From G965276765 sp965276825 (GTDB lineage Bacteria; Actinomycetota; Acidimicrobiia; Acidimicrobiales; Palsa-688): DNA of 64,000 nt. The notes under the pieces were generated by a model. It did not search any database, was not told where the DNA came from, and saw nothing but the letters and a program-made list of their open reading frames with translations. Shown here in pieces: positions 42,040-51,134 of the stretch (its first letter is position 1; each line of letters starts with the position of its first letter). The stretch is from positions 4,030,001 through 4,094,000 of the forward strand of contig OZ255630.1 in the NCBI GenBank assembly GCA_965276825.1, in the 5' to 3' direction. Made by a program: the position numbers and the translations under genes.

Positions 42040-43364
42040 TGCGTCCGGGTTCGACCGCCCTGCTCACGGACCGCTACGAGCTGACCATGCTCGACGCTGC
42101 GCTGCGCACCGGCGCGGCCGGGGCGGCCGCCACCTTCGAGGTCTTCGCGCGCCGCCTGCCCGAGGGCCGCGGCGCCGGGGTGTTCGCCGGTCTCGGCCGC
42201 CTCCTCGACGCCCTCGAGGCCTTCCGCTTCGGCCCGGAGGAGCGCGCCTGGCTGGCCGAGGCGGGCGTCGTGTCGCCGGCGACCATCGACTGGCTCGCCG
42301 ACTACCGCTTCTCCGGCACCATCGACGCCTACGCGGAGGGGGAGTGGTACACCGCCGGCTCGCCGGTCCTGACCGTCGAGGGCACCTTCGCCGAGACGGT
42401 CCTGCTCGAGACCATCGTCCTGTCGATCCTCAACCACGACTCGGCCGTCGCCGCGGCGGCCTCGCTCATCGCCGCCGCCGCCGGCGGGCGGCCGGTGATC
42501 GAGATGGGCAGCAGGCGCACGGACCCGGACGCGGCGGTGGCCGCGGCGGTGGCCGCGTGGATCGGCGGCTTCGCCAGCACCTCCAACCTGCAGGCCGGCC
42601 GGCGTCACGGCGTGCCGACGGCCGGCACCGCGGCCCACGCCTTCGTGCTCGCCCACCCGAGCGAGCGGGACGCCTTCGCCGCCCAGATCGCCTCCGCCGG
42701 GGTGGCGACGACCCTGCTCGTCGACACCTTCGACATCGCCGCCGGGATCACCACCGCGATCGACGTGGCCGGCCCTGGCCTCGGCGCCATCCGCATCGAC
42801 TCGGGGGACCCGGTCGTCGAGGCCGGCAAGGCCAGGGAGCTGCTCGACGCCCTCGGCGCCACGGCCACGCGGATCGTCGTGACCGGCGACCTCGACGACC
42901 GCATCCTCGCCGACCTGGCGTCGTCACCGGTCGACGGCTACGGCGTCGGGACCAACGTGGTCACCGGCCTCGGCTCGCCGACGGCGGGGTTCGTCTACAA
43001 GCTCGTGGCCGTCGGCGGGGCGGGGGCGGCGCAGCATCCCGTGGCCAAGCTCTCGGTCGGCAAGCAGAGCGTCGGCGGCCGCAAGCGGGCGTGGCGGGCG
43101 AGGTCGACCGGAGGGGACGGCGAGCTCGAGAGCCCGGGGCCGACGGGGGCGGGGCCGGTGCTGGTGGACGTCGTGGCCGGCGGGGACGAGCCGGTGGTCC
43201 TGCCCGGCGACGCCCGGCCGCTGCAGAGGAGGGTGGTCACCGACGGCGAGGTCGTGGAGCGGCGCAGCCCGGCCCGGGCGCGCGAGTGGCACGAGCGGGT
43301 GCGCGCCGAGCGGGCCTCCGACGAGCCGCTGGCCCTCCTGCGGCTCGCCGGCGCGACCCACTAA
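42039..43364 (+). CDS. pncB: nicotinate phosphoribosyltransferase
   Basis: 441 aa. TALLTDRYELTMLDAALRTG at the N-terminus, EMGSRRTDPDAAVAAAVAAWIGGFASTSNL in the middle and GTAAHAFVLAH are family signatures; DSGDP and GYGVGTNVVTG form the phosphate-binding part. It makes nicotinate mononucleotide from nicotinate and PRPP in NAD salvage. Its ATG overlaps the gatD stop, so it is co-transcribed with murT-gatD although the pathways are unrelated. Confidence 0.93.
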   Translation: MRPGSTALLTDRYELTMLDAALRTGAAGAAATFEVFARRLPEGRGAGVFAGLGRLLDALEAFRFGPEERAWLAEAGVVSPATIDWLADYRFSGTIDAYAEGEWYTAGSPVLTVEGTFAETVLLETIVLSILNHDSAVAAAASLIAAAAGGRPVIEMGSRRTDPDAAVAAAVAAWIGGFASTSNLQAGRRHGVPTAGTAAHAFVLAHPSERDAFAAQIASAGVATTLLVDTFDIAAGITTAIDVAGPGLGAIRIDSGDPVVEAGKARELLDALGATATRIVVTGDLDDRILADLASSPVDGYGVGTNVVTGLGSPTAGFVYKLVAVGGAGAAQHPVAKLSVGKQSVGGRKRAWRARSTGGDGELESPGPTGAGPVLVDVVAGGDEPVVLPGDARPLQRRVVTDGEVVERRSPARAREWHERVRAERASDEPLALLRLAGATH

Positions 43365-43390
43365 ACCTCCTCCGGGCATAGCCTGGGACC

Positions 43391-44527
43391 ATGTCTTCAC
43401 ATCGCCGTCTGCGCCTGGCCGTGCCGGTCGCCGTGGCCGGGGTCATCGCCGCCGGGAGCTGGGGCTCCACCCTCACGGCGTCGGCCTCCCCCGACCTTCC
43501 CGCCATCAGCGCCTCCAAGCTCGTGGCCAACGTCGAGCGGTCCGACGTCCGCCACCTCTCGGGCACCGTCCGCTGGACGGCCAACCTCGGACTTCCCTCG
43601 CTGAGCTCGGTCACCAGCGGGAGCGGCCAATCGGGGTCGTCGTCGAGCGGCTTCGACCCGACCTCGCTCCTGTCGGGGACCCACACCTTCTCCTTCGCCA
43701 CCGACGGCCAGGGTCGCGTCCGGCTCTCGTCGGCTGCGCCGCTGCAGGAGAGCGACCTGGTCGTCAACGGCAACCAGGCGTGGGTCTCCGAGAGCAGCAC
43801 CGGCCGCGTGCACCACTACGTGGCCGACGGCCTGTCCTCCCACCGCCCCGACCCGACCGGCATGCGCTCGACCGCCGACGCGGCGACGCCGGCAGCGGTC
43901 GCCGACCGGCTGCTCGCCAACATCCGGGCGTGGTCGACGGCGGTCACCACCACCTCCCCGGTCGACGTGGCCGGTCACGCCGCCTATCAGCTCCTGCTGA
44001 CGCCGGACCGCTCCAGCCCGGCCGCCGCCACCTCGACGGTGTCCGACATCGTGATCGCCGTCGACGCAGCCACGGGCATGCCGGTCCAGGTGACCGTCCA
44101 CGCCATCGGCCAGTCGGCACCGGCGCTGCAGCTCGGCTTCACGTCGCTCAGCTACGGCGTGCCCCCGGCATCCGACTTCGCTCCCCTGCAGGGCCTCAGC
44201 TCGTCGACCACCGTCGTGCACCCCCACGGTGGGCACCATGCCAAGCCCGACCCGGCGACCCGCCCGGCCAACGGGTCCGTCACCGGTGTCAGCCTCCTCG
44301 GGTCGCGCTGGTCGACGATCGCCGACGTCGCCCCCTCCCAGACGGCCAAGGCCCTGGGCGCCAACCGGTCCAAGATCGACGCGGTGACGACCGTCGTCAG
44401 CGGGTCGTGGGGGACCGGACGCCTGCTCTCGTCGTCGCTGATCAACGCGCTGGTGCTGCCCGACGGGCGTGTGCTCGCCGGGTTCGTGACGCCTGCGGCT
44501 CTCGAGCACGCCGCCATCGGCCGCTGA
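43391..44527 (+). CDS. exported LolA/DUF2092-like protein
   Basis: 378 aa with an N-terminal signal (RLAVPVAVAGVIAAGSWGSTLTASASP). The mature part has long beta-rich stretches (RHLSGTVRWTANLGLP, THTFSFATDGQGRVRLSS, DLVVNGNQAWVSES) and the pattern of LolA-like lipid- or sigma-regulator-associated proteins that precede ABC transporters in actinobacteria. TAGCCT 6 nt before the ATG points to a leaderless message. It is immediately upstream of an ABC transporter and may work with it. Confidence 0.7.
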   Translation: MSSHRRLRLAVPVAVAGVIAAGSWGSTLTASASPDLPAISASKLVANVERSDVRHLSGTVRWTANLGLPSLSSVTSGSGQSGSSSSGFDPTSLLSGTHTFSFATDGQGRVRLSSAAPLQESDLVVNGNQAWVSESSTGRVHHYVADGLSSHRPDPTGMRSTADAATPAAVADRLLANIRAWSTAVTTTSPVDVAGHAAYQLLLTPDRSSPAAATSTVSDIVIAVDAATGMPVQVTVHAIGQSAPALQLGFTSLSYGVPPASDFAPLQGLSSSTTVVHPHGGHHAKPDPATRPANGSVTGVSLLGSRWSTIADVAPSQTAKALGANRSKIDAVTTVVSGSWGTGRLLSSSLINALVLPDGRVLAGFVTPAALEHAAIGR

Positions 44528-44547
44528 TCCCCACCGACGAGCCCTCG

Positions 44548-45492
44548 GTGGCGACGGCGATCGCCACCGAGGGGCTGACCAAGCGGTTCGGGCAGGAGAC
44601 GGTGGTCGACGGGGTCGACCTGCGGGTGCCGGCGGGGAGCGTGTTCGGCTTCCTCGGACCCAACGGGTCGGGCAAGACCACGACCATCCGGATGCTCCTC
44701 GGGCTGATCTCCCCATCGGAGGGGAGCTGGTCGCTGCTCGGCCAGCCCATGCCCTCGGCGTCGGCGGAGACCCTGGCGAGGATCGGGGCGCTCGTCGAGG
44801 GCCCGGCGTTCTACCCGTGGCTCTCGGGCCACGACAACCTGGCCAGGATCGACGCCGCCGGACCCGACGGTCAGAAGGCGACCAGGCCGGGGCGCATCGG
44901 CGAGGCGCTGGAACGGGTCGGGCTCACCGTGGCGGCCGGCAAGCGGTACAAGGCGTACTCGCTCGGCATGCGCCAGCGCCTCGGGCTGGCCGCCGCCCTG
45001 CTGCGCCAGCGGGAGCTGCTGGTGCTCGACGAGCCCACCAACGGCATGGACCCGCAGGGCACCAGGGAGATCCGCCACCTGATACGGGAGCTCGCCTCCG
45101 ACGGCATCACCGTCTTCCTCTCCAGCCACCTCCTGTCGGAGATCGAGCAGGTCTGCACCGACGTGGCCGTGATGTCCAAGGGGAAACTCCTCGTCCAGGG
45201 GCCGCTCGCCGAACTCAGGGCGGTCGGCCCGGCGCGCCTGAGGGCCGGGGTCGACGACGCCGACCTCGCCGTCGAGGTGCTCGGCGGCCTGGGGCTCGGC
45301 CACGTCCGCATCGACGAGGGCGAGGTCACCGGCGACCTGGCCGCCCCGGCCGACGGGTCGCTCGGCCCGGAGCGCTGCTGCCGGGAGCTGGTGCTCGCCG
45401 GCGTCGGCGTCCGCAGCCTGGTGACCGAGCGCCCGAGCCTCGAGGACCTCTTCGTGTCCCTGACCGGGGAGGGCTTCGATGTTGCTCGCTGA
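44548..45492 (+). CDS. ABC transporter ATP-binding protein
   Basis: 314 aa from GTG 44548. Walker A GPNGSGKTTTIRML, signature YSLGMRQRLGLAAAL and Walker B LLVLDEPTNGMDPQG are intact, in the arrangement of CcmA/DrrA-type exporters of the ABC-2 group. The C-terminal extension (PSLEDLFVSLTGE) is typical. The stop overlaps the permease start by 14 bp. Confidence 0.92.
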   Translation: MATAIATEGLTKRFGQETVVDGVDLRVPAGSVFGFLGPNGSGKTTTIRMLLGLISPSEGSWSLLGQPMPSASAETLARIGALVEGPAFYPWLSGHDNLARIDAAGPDGQKATRPGRIGEALERVGLTVAAGKRYKAYSLGMRQRLGLAAALLRQRELLVLDEPTNGMDPQGTREIRHLIRELASDGITVFLSSHLLSEIEQVCTDVAVMSKGKLLVQGPLAELRAVGPARLRAGVDDADLAVEVLGGLGLGHVRIDEGEVTGDLAAPADGSLGPERCCRELVLAGVGVRSLVTERPSLEDLFVSLTGEGFDVAR

Positions 45493-46279
45493 GCTGCGCG
45501 CCCTGTTCCGACGGACGATCGTCAAGGTCCTCCTCGTCGTGCTGACCCTGATCCCGATCCTCCTCGCCATCGCGGTCGACGTCTCCGGTGGCCCTTCGGG
45601 TGGGCAGGGACCGACGTTCCTCGACCGCGTCTCCCACAACGGCGTGTTCGCCGCGCTCGCCGGGCTCACGGTGTGCATCCCGTTCTTCCTGCCCCTCACC
45701 ATCGCCGTGGTGGCGGGCGACACGATCGCGGGTGAGGCCAGCCTCGGCACCCTCCGCTACCTCCTGACCAGGCCCGCAGGCCGGGCCCGGCTGCTCGCGG
45801 TCAAGGCGGCCACGGTGGTCGTCTTCGCGGTGGTCGCCGCCCTCCTCGTGGTGATCGGGGGTCTCGTCGCCGGTGCGGTGCTGTTCCCGCTCGGTCCGGT
45901 CATCGGCCTGTCGGGCACCTCGCTCTCGCTCGTCGACGGGATCGGCAGGACGCTCGTCGCGGGGCTCATCGTCGGGGTCTCGCTGCTCGGCCTCGGTGCC
46001 ATCGGGGTGTTCGTCTCCACCCTCGTCGACACGCCCGTCCCAGCCGTGGCCATCACCGCCGGGCTGGTGGTGGCCGCGCTGATCGCCGACAACGTCTCCC
46101 AGCTGGCGTTCGCCCACCCGTGGATCTTCAGCAACGACTGGCTGGCCTTCGGTGACCTGCTGCGGACGCCGGTCACGTGGGGCGGCATCGAGAAGGACCT
46201 GCTCCTGCAGGTCGGCTACGTGGCCGTCTTCGGCAGCGCGGCGTGGGCCCGGTTCACCACCCGCGACGTCACCGCCTGA
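45479..46279 (+). CDS. ABC-2 type permease
   Basis: 266 aa with six hydrophobic helices and AGDTIAGEASLGTLRYLLTRPAGRARLLAVK, the hallmark segment of ABC-2 permeases. Together with the preceding ATPase it forms an exporter; substrate unknown, with antibiotics, lipids or peptides usual for the group. It is convergent with dapD. Confidence 0.9.
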   Translation: MLLAELRALFRRTIVKVLLVVLTLIPILLAIAVDVSGGPSGGQGPTFLDRVSHNGVFAALAGLTVCIPFFLPLTIAVVAGDTIAGEASLGTLRYLLTRPAGRARLLAVKAATVVVFAVVAALLVVIGGLVAGAVLFPLGPVIGLSGTSLSLVDGIGRTLVAGLIVGVSLLGLGAIGVFVSTLVDTPVPAVAITAGLVVAALIADNVSQLAFAHPWIFSNDWLAFGDLLRTPVTWGGIEKDLLLQVGYVAVFGSAAWARFTTRDVTA

Positions 46280-46327
46280 GCACCCCGTCGGGGGCCGGGT
46301 GGGGGCGCCGGGTCGGGGGGCCGGGTC

Positions 46328-47266
46328 TCAACCGGGTGCGTGCAGGTCGGCGTTGAGCGCCCCCCACGACCCCGTGCGCTCGCGCACCTCGAGGGCGCCG
46401 GTGACGCTGTTGCGCCACCACAGCAGCCCGGGCCGGCCGCTGAGCTCGGCGGCCTTGCGGACCGAGCCGTCCGGCAGCGTGACCCGGGCGCCTGCGGTCA
46501 CGTAGCAGCCGGCCTCGACCACGCACCCGTCACCGAGGGACACGCCGATCCCCGCGTTGGCGCCGACGAGGCACCCCCGTCCGACGGTCACCTGCTCGGC
46601 TCCGCCCCCGGAGAGCGTGCCCATGATCGACGCGCCCCCCCCGACGTCGGAGCCGTCGCCCACGGTCACGCCCTGGCTGATCCGGCCCTCGACCATGGAC
46701 GCGCCGAGGGTGCCGGCATTGAAGTTGACGAAGCCCTCGTGCATGACGACGGTGCCGGGCGCCAGGTGGGCGCCGAGGCGGACCCGGTCGGCGTCGGCGA
46801 TCCTCACGCCGTCGGGGACGACGTAGTCGACCATGCGGGGGAAGCGGTCGACGCCGAGCACCGTCAACCAGCCGCCCTCGGACCTGACCCGGTAGCGCAC
46901 CGCGTCGAGATCGGCGACGGCGCACGGACCCCGGTCGGTCCACGCCACGTTGGGCAGGACCGAGAAGATGCCGTCGAGGTTGACGGTGCGGGGGGCGACG
47001 TGGCGGGCCGAGAGGAGGTGCAGGCGCAGGTAGGCGTCGGCCACGTCGGCCGGCGACGCGTCGAGGTCGACCACTCGCTCCACGCCGACGATCCTGATCC
47101 CGCGGACCGGATCGTCGGCCGGCGCAGGCCCCGTCGCCACCGCGGCGGTGGGCTCGCCCACACCGAGCTCGGGGAACCACACGTCGAGCAGGTCGTCGCG
47201 CTCGTCGACGCTCGCCCATCCGCGACCCCATCCCTGACGTCGGACGCCGGCGTCGACCTCGGTCAC
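46328..47266 (-). CDS. dapD: tetrahydrodipicolinate N-succinyltransferase, actinobacterial type
   Basis: 312 aa from GTG 47266. The C-terminal half is a left-handed beta-helix (GAHLAPGTVVMHEGFVNFNAGTLG, MVEGRISQGVTVGDGSDVGGGASIMGTLSGGG, RGCLVGANAGIGVSLGDGCVVEAG), diagnostic of DapD. It adds a succinyl group in the lysine/diaminopimelate pathway. The start overlaps the stop of the hydrolase gene upstream (GTGA), so both share a message. Confidence 0.92.
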   Translation of the reverse strand: MTEVDAGVRRQGWGRGWASVDERDDLLDVWFPELGVGEPTAAVATGPAPADDPVRGIRIVGVERVVDLDASPADVADAYLRLHLLSARHVAPRTVNLDGIFSVLPNVAWTDRGPCAVADLDAVRYRVRSEGGWLTVLGVDRFPRMVDYVVPDGVRIADADRVRLGAHLAPGTVVMHEGFVNFNAGTLGASMVEGRISQGVTVGDGSDVGGGASIMGTLSGGGAEQVTVGRGCLVGANAGIGVSLGDGCVVEAGCYVTAGARVTLPDGSVRKAAELSGRPGLLWWRNSVTGALEVRERTGSWGALNADLHAPG

Positions 47267-48216
47267 GACGCCCACGCTCCGAGCCACGTGCCCATGGCCT
47301 GGTAGACCGACTCCCTGACCGGGGGCAACGACAGCACCAGGTCGTGCATGCCGTCCTCGATCCGCAGGACGGTGACGTTGCGCCCGACCGCCGGCGCCCA
47401 CCTGGCGATCGAGTCCGCGTCGAGGACGGCGTCGCCGCGCCGCAACAGCTCGTCCCACCCCTTGACCGTGACGGTCCGCGTCGAGCACATGACCAGGGCG
47501 GGGACGCGCAGGTCGAGGCCGGCGTGGAGGGTCCTGTGCCCCTCGATGATCGCCGCCAGCCAGCCGAAGCGCACCGGGAAGCCGGGTGACGGCTTCCACG
47601 CCAAATCGAAGTCCCACTCGCCGTGCCGGCCGACGTGGATGGCGTCGCCGTAGTTGGAGTCCACCCCCCCGGGGAGGATCCGCTGGGGCTGGCGTCGCCC
47701 GACCGCGGCCGCCGTCCGGCCGACCAGGGCCCGGACCACCGCCGGCTGCTTGAACTCGAAGAACGGGCTGTTGAGCACCAAGCCGTCGACCGGGAGGCTC
47801 CGGCGCCGATCCAGCCAGAGCGACGCCACCAGGCCCCCGGTGGAGTGGCCCATGACCACCAGGCGGTCGTGGCCGAGGTCGGCGATGGCGTCGGCCGCCG
47901 CGTCCAGCTCCTCGAAGTAGTCGGTCAGGTCGCCGACGTAGTTCGGTGTCTGGCCGGGACGGATCGACCTCCCGTGGCGGCGCAGGTCGACCGCGTAGAA
48001 GTCGATGCCCTGCGCCGCCCACCATCCGCCCAGCTCCCGCTGGAAGAAGTAGTCGTTGAAGCCGTGCACGTACAGCACGGCTTGCGCGGAGGGGGCCGAC
48101 ACCGGGCGGTGCCGGACGAGAGTGGCGTTGACGGGTCCGTCGTCACCGGGTCGCAGGGCGAGGTCGGCGGCGTCGTACCCCTCGCCGAGGACGTCGGGCC
48201 GCCAGTCGAGGCTCAC
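47263..48216 (-). CDS. alpha/beta hydrolase (lysophospholipase-like)
   Basis: 317 aa, GTG start preceded by GGGAGGAG. The nucleophile elbow is VMGHSTGGLVASLW; YVHGFNDYFFQRELGGWWAAQG carries the oxyanion region, and EDGMHDLVLS the catalytic His near the C-terminus. It resembles the monoacylglycerol lipase/lysophospholipase group (serine aminopeptidase S33 fold). The substrate is unknown. Confidence 0.85.
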   Translation of the reverse strand: MSLDWRPDVLGEGYDAADLALRPGDDGPVNATLVRHRPVSAPSAQAVLYVHGFNDYFFQRELGGWWAAQGIDFYAVDLRRHGRSIRPGQTPNYVGDLTDYFEELDAAADAIADLGHDRLVVMGHSTGGLVASLWLDRRRSLPVDGLVLNSPFFEFKQPAVVRALVGRTAAAVGRRQPQRILPGGVDSNYGDAIHVGRHGEWDFDLAWKPSPGFPVRFGWLAAIIEGHRTLHAGLDLRVPALVMCSTRTVTVKGWDELLRRGDAVLDADSIARWAPAVGRNVTVLRIEDGMHDLVLSLPPVRESVYQAMGTWLGAWAS

Positions 48217-48262
48217 CTCCTCCCTCGCAGGAGCCCGCCGCGGACGGGACGTCGCGGCGACC

Positions 48263-49051
48263 TCAATGGGTGCGCTCCCACAGCTTGATGCCGCCGAGGA
48301 TCCCGGCCGAGTTGTCGACCACGCTCACGTCCGACGGCAGGTCGTCGCCGAGGCGGACGGCGTTGCCCCCGCCGAGGAAGCAGTGGTCGAAGAAGCACAG
48401 CTGGCGCAGCGTCTCGACCGCCTCGAACACCCGCTTCAGCCACTTCTTGTGCCCCACCTGCTTGCGGGCGGCGTCCCCGATCACCTCGTTGTAGCTCTCG
48501 CCCTTGCGGAAGGGGTGGTGGGCGAACTCGAGATGGGGGAGCAGCAGCCCGTCGTGGAACAGCGCCGTGCCGAGACCGGTCCCGAGGGTCAGCACCAGCT
48601 CGAGGCCGTGCCCCGACACCACGGCGGCGCCCTGGATGTCCGCGTCGTTGGCCACCTTGGTCGGCTTGGCCAGCTCCCTGGCCAGCTCGCCCTGCAGGTC
48701 GAAGCCCGACCAGGCGGACACGAGCTTGGAGGTGGGGGCGCCCCCCGGTCCCTCGGGCGACACGAAGTGGGGGGCCGACAGGATCCGGCCGTCTCGGACC
48801 ATGCCAGGGAAACCGGCCGAGACCCGGTCGTAGTGGGGCAGCGAGCGGACCAGGTCGGTGAGGACCGCCACCAGCTTGGGCGGCGGCAACGGGTAGGGCG
48901 TGTCGATGCGGACCCGGTCGCGCTCCATGGTGCCGGTCCGGTCGAGGACCGACGCCTTGAGGCCGGTCCCGCCGATGTCGATGGCCAACGTGTCGAGGCT
49001 GCCAGGGACGGCGGGGTCCGAGGTCGCCGGTTCGGGGCCTGGTGTCACCAT
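48263..49051 (-). CDS. ppgK: ROK-family kinase, polyphosphate-glucokinase-like
   Basis: 262 aa, ATG at 49051. LAIDIGGTGLKASVLD is the phosphate loop, VSAGFPGMV and KVANDADIQGAA the sugar-binding Asp region, and LTLGTGLGTALFHDG the second phosphate motif, all in the form seen in actinobacterial PpgK. It would phosphorylate glucose using polyphosphate and/or ATP. TAACAT 7 nt before the ATG suggests a leaderless start. The gene symbol is tentative because the ROK zinc motif region is diverged. Confidence 0.75.
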   Translation of the reverse strand: MVTPGPEPATSDPAVPGSLDTLAIDIGGTGLKASVLDRTGTMERDRVRIDTPYPLPPPKLVAVLTDLVRSLPHYDRVSAGFPGMVRDGRILSAPHFVSPEGPGGAPTSKLVSAWSGFDLQGELARELAKPTKVANDADIQGAAVVSGHGLELVLTLGTGLGTALFHDGLLLPHLEFAHHPFRKGESYNEVIGDAARKQVGHKKWLKRVFEAVETLRQLCFFDHCFLGGGNAVRLGDDLPSDVSVVDNSAGILGGIKLWERTH

Positions 49052-49337
49052 GCGGTCGATGTTACGGGGTCGATGTCCCGGGGTCCGGGGGCCGGACGCG
49101 GTCCCGTCGGCGGACAGCTGTCACGGGTGGAAGGAGGCGATCCTGGTGCCCGCATCCAATATGGCGAGCAGCAGTTCTAGCATCGTGGGTGGGCCACAGG
49201 TTCGAAGCCCGGTGGTCGATGGGTAGTCAAGTGTGGATGGGTAGTCGAGTACCGGATTCGGGCAGCACGTCCCGGGGCCGGCGTGGTCGGGGACGGAGCC
49301 AACCAGTCCCTCTCGGAACCAGATCAAAGGTGTCGTG

Positions 49338-49694
49338 ATGAGCAACGAGACGGGTCTCACCGACAAGGAGCGCAAGATCCTCGCCAGCCTCGCCCAGAAG
49401 GCGTCGGCTGACGACCCGGTTCTCGCCGCCGCGCTGCGCGGCAGCGGCGTCAGGCGCTGGGAGCTGCCGACGCTCCCGCCCATCCTGCGCCACTGGGCGA
49501 GCGGGCTGGTGGCGACGGTGCTCGGCCTGTGCCTGGCCGTCCTGTCGCTGTCGAACTCGCTGGTCATCGGCTACGTCGGCCTGCTCGTGATGTTCGCCGG
49601 GGCCGGCGTGGTCGTGGCCGACCAGGCCCGGATCCGCGGCGCTCGCCGCCAGATCGCCGCCGGCGGCGAGGTGGGGGACCGCTCCGAGGTCTGA
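49338..49694 (+). CDS. DUF3040 family membrane protein
   Basis: 118 aa from ATG 49338 (GTG 49335 adjacent). LTDKERKILASLAQKASADDPVLAAAL is the conserved cytoplasmic start of DUF3040 proteins, followed by two transmembrane helices (about 53-95). Function unknown in the family. AAAGGTG 6 nt upstream serves as ribosome site. A 16-bp duplication sits at its stop codon (near 49677-49710). Confidence 0.8.
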   Translation: MSNETGLTDKERKILASLAQKASADDPVLAAALRGSGVRRWELPTLPPILRHWASGLVATVLGLCLAVLSLSNSLVIGYVGLLVMFAGAGVVVADQARIRGARRQIAAGGEVGDRSEV

Positions 49695-49721
49695 CCGCTC
49701 CGAGGTCTGACCGACCCTGAG

Positions 49722-49814
49722 GTCCAGGGTCAGGTCAGGGGTCCAGGGTCAGGTCAGGGGTCCAGGGTCAGGTCAGGGGTCCAGGGGCAGGTCAGGGGTC
49801 CAGCGGCAGGTCAG
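49722..49814 (+). repeat. 19-bp tandem repeat, about 4.9 copies
   Basis: GTCCAGGGTCAGGTCAGGG is repeated perfectly at 49722, 49741 and 49760, then with single changes at 49779 and 49798. It lies between DUF3040 and sqdB. A tandem 16-bp duplication (GACCGCTCCGAGGTCT) lies directly before. Probably a variable-number repeat. Confidence 0.85.
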
Positions 49815-49945
49815 CGACCGGTGGTGGCCGCCAGAGGGTGGGCAGGCTAACCTTTTCCGAAGGTTCGCGGCGCTGCGACTCGCAGGGGTTGGAGGCAGCG
49901 CGCTCGCCCCACAACCCACCTCAACCCCCGAAACGGAGTCTCTGC

Positions 49946-51115
49946 ATGCGCATCCTGGTACTCGGTGGTGACGGCTACCTCGGGTGGCCCACCGCGCTCC
50001 ATCTCTCGGCCGTCGGCCACGACGTGGGGATCTGCGACAACCTCGTGCGTCGGGACTACGACAAGGAGATGGGCGTGGCCAGCCTGGTGCCGATCGCCTC
50101 GATCGAGGATCGTGTGGCGGCATGGGGCAAGGCGTCGGGCAAGAAGCTCGAGACCTACATCGGCGACCTGTGCGAGGCCGACTTCGTCCACCGGATGATC
50201 CGCGAGTTCGAGCCCGACACGATCGTCCACTTCGCCGAGCAGCGCTCCGCGCCCTACTCCATGATCGACCAGAGCCACGCGGTCTACACCCAGACCAACA
50301 ACGTGGTCGGCAACCTCAACGTGCTCTACGCCATCGGCGACATCAACCGGGACATCCACCTGGTCAAGCTCGGCACCATGGGCGAGTACGGCTACCCCAA
50401 CATCGACATCGAGGAGGGGTGGATCGAGATCAGCCACAAGGGCCGGACCGACCGCATGCTCTACCCCAAGAAGCCCGGGTCCTTCTACCACCTGTCCAAG
50501 GTGCACGACAGCCACAACATCGAGTTCGCCTGCCGGATCTGGGACCTCAAGGCGACCGACCTCAACCAGGGCATCGTCTACGGCCAGTGGACCGAGGAGA
50601 GCGCCGACGACCCGGCGCTGCAGACCCGCTTCGACTACGACGCCGTGTTCGGCACCGTGCTCAACCGGATGGTCATCCAGGCCACCCTCGGCCATCCCCT
50701 GACCGTGTACGGGGCCGGCGGCCAGACCCGCGGCATGCTCAACGTGGTCGACACCCTCGAGTGCGTCCGCATCGCCTCGGAGAACCCGGCGGCGCCCGGC
50801 GAGTTTCGCGTGTTCAACCAGTTCACCGAGTCGTTCTCGGTCCTCGAGATGGCCAACATCGTGGCCCACGCCTTCCCGGGCGAGGCCAGGATCGAGCACG
50901 TCGAGAACCCCAGGGTGGAGGCCGAGCAGCACTACTACAACGCGGTGCACAGCGGGCTCATCGACCTCGGCCTGAAGCCGCACCTGCTCAACGACACCCT
51001 GATCGACGACCTGTTCCACGTGGCCGAGCGCCACAAGGACACGGTCAACCTCGACGCCATCCGCCCGACCGTGAAGTGGCGATCGACGTCGAGCGAGCTG
51101 TCGAGCCAGAAGTGA
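49946..51115 (+). CDS. sqdB: UDP-sulfoquinovose synthase-like NAD-dependent epimerase
   Basis: 389 aa from ATG 49946 with CGGAG upstream. The Rossmann motif is RILVLGGDGYLGWPTALHLS. VRRDYDKEMGVASLVPI, FAEQRSAPYSMID, KLGTMGEYGYPN and FYHLSKVHDSHNIEFAC are the SQD1 signatures, including Thr and the Tyr-x-x-x-Lys pair. It converts UDP-glucose and sulfite to UDP-sulfoquinovose. The product feeds sulfolipid or sulfonated glycan synthesis. The adjacent membrane glycosyltransferase genes suggest a glycan or lipid use. Confidence 0.9.
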   Translation: MRILVLGGDGYLGWPTALHLSAVGHDVGICDNLVRRDYDKEMGVASLVPIASIEDRVAAWGKASGKKLETYIGDLCEADFVHRMIREFEPDTIVHFAEQRSAPYSMIDQSHAVYTQTNNVVGNLNVLYAIGDINRDIHLVKLGTMGEYGYPNIDIEEGWIEISHKGRTDRMLYPKKPGSFYHLSKVHDSHNIEFACRIWDLKATDLNQGIVYGQWTEESADDPALQTRFDYDAVFGTVLNRMVIQATLGHPLTVYGAGGQTRGMLNVVDTLECVRIASENPAAPGEFRVFNQFTESFSVLEMANIVAHAFPGEARIEHVENPRVEAEQHYYNAVHSGLIDLGLKPHLLNDTLIDDLFHVAERHKDTVNLDAIRPTVKWRSTSSELSSQK

Positions 51116-51134
51116 GCGTCGAGAGGCGGGCTCA

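Noticed and set aside
46340..48290. Long plus-strand frames opposite dapD and the hydrolase
   Set aside because: Shadows of genes with clear catalytic motifs on the minus strand.
49722..49814. CRISPR array
   Set aside because: Uninterrupted 19-bp tandem units without spacers.
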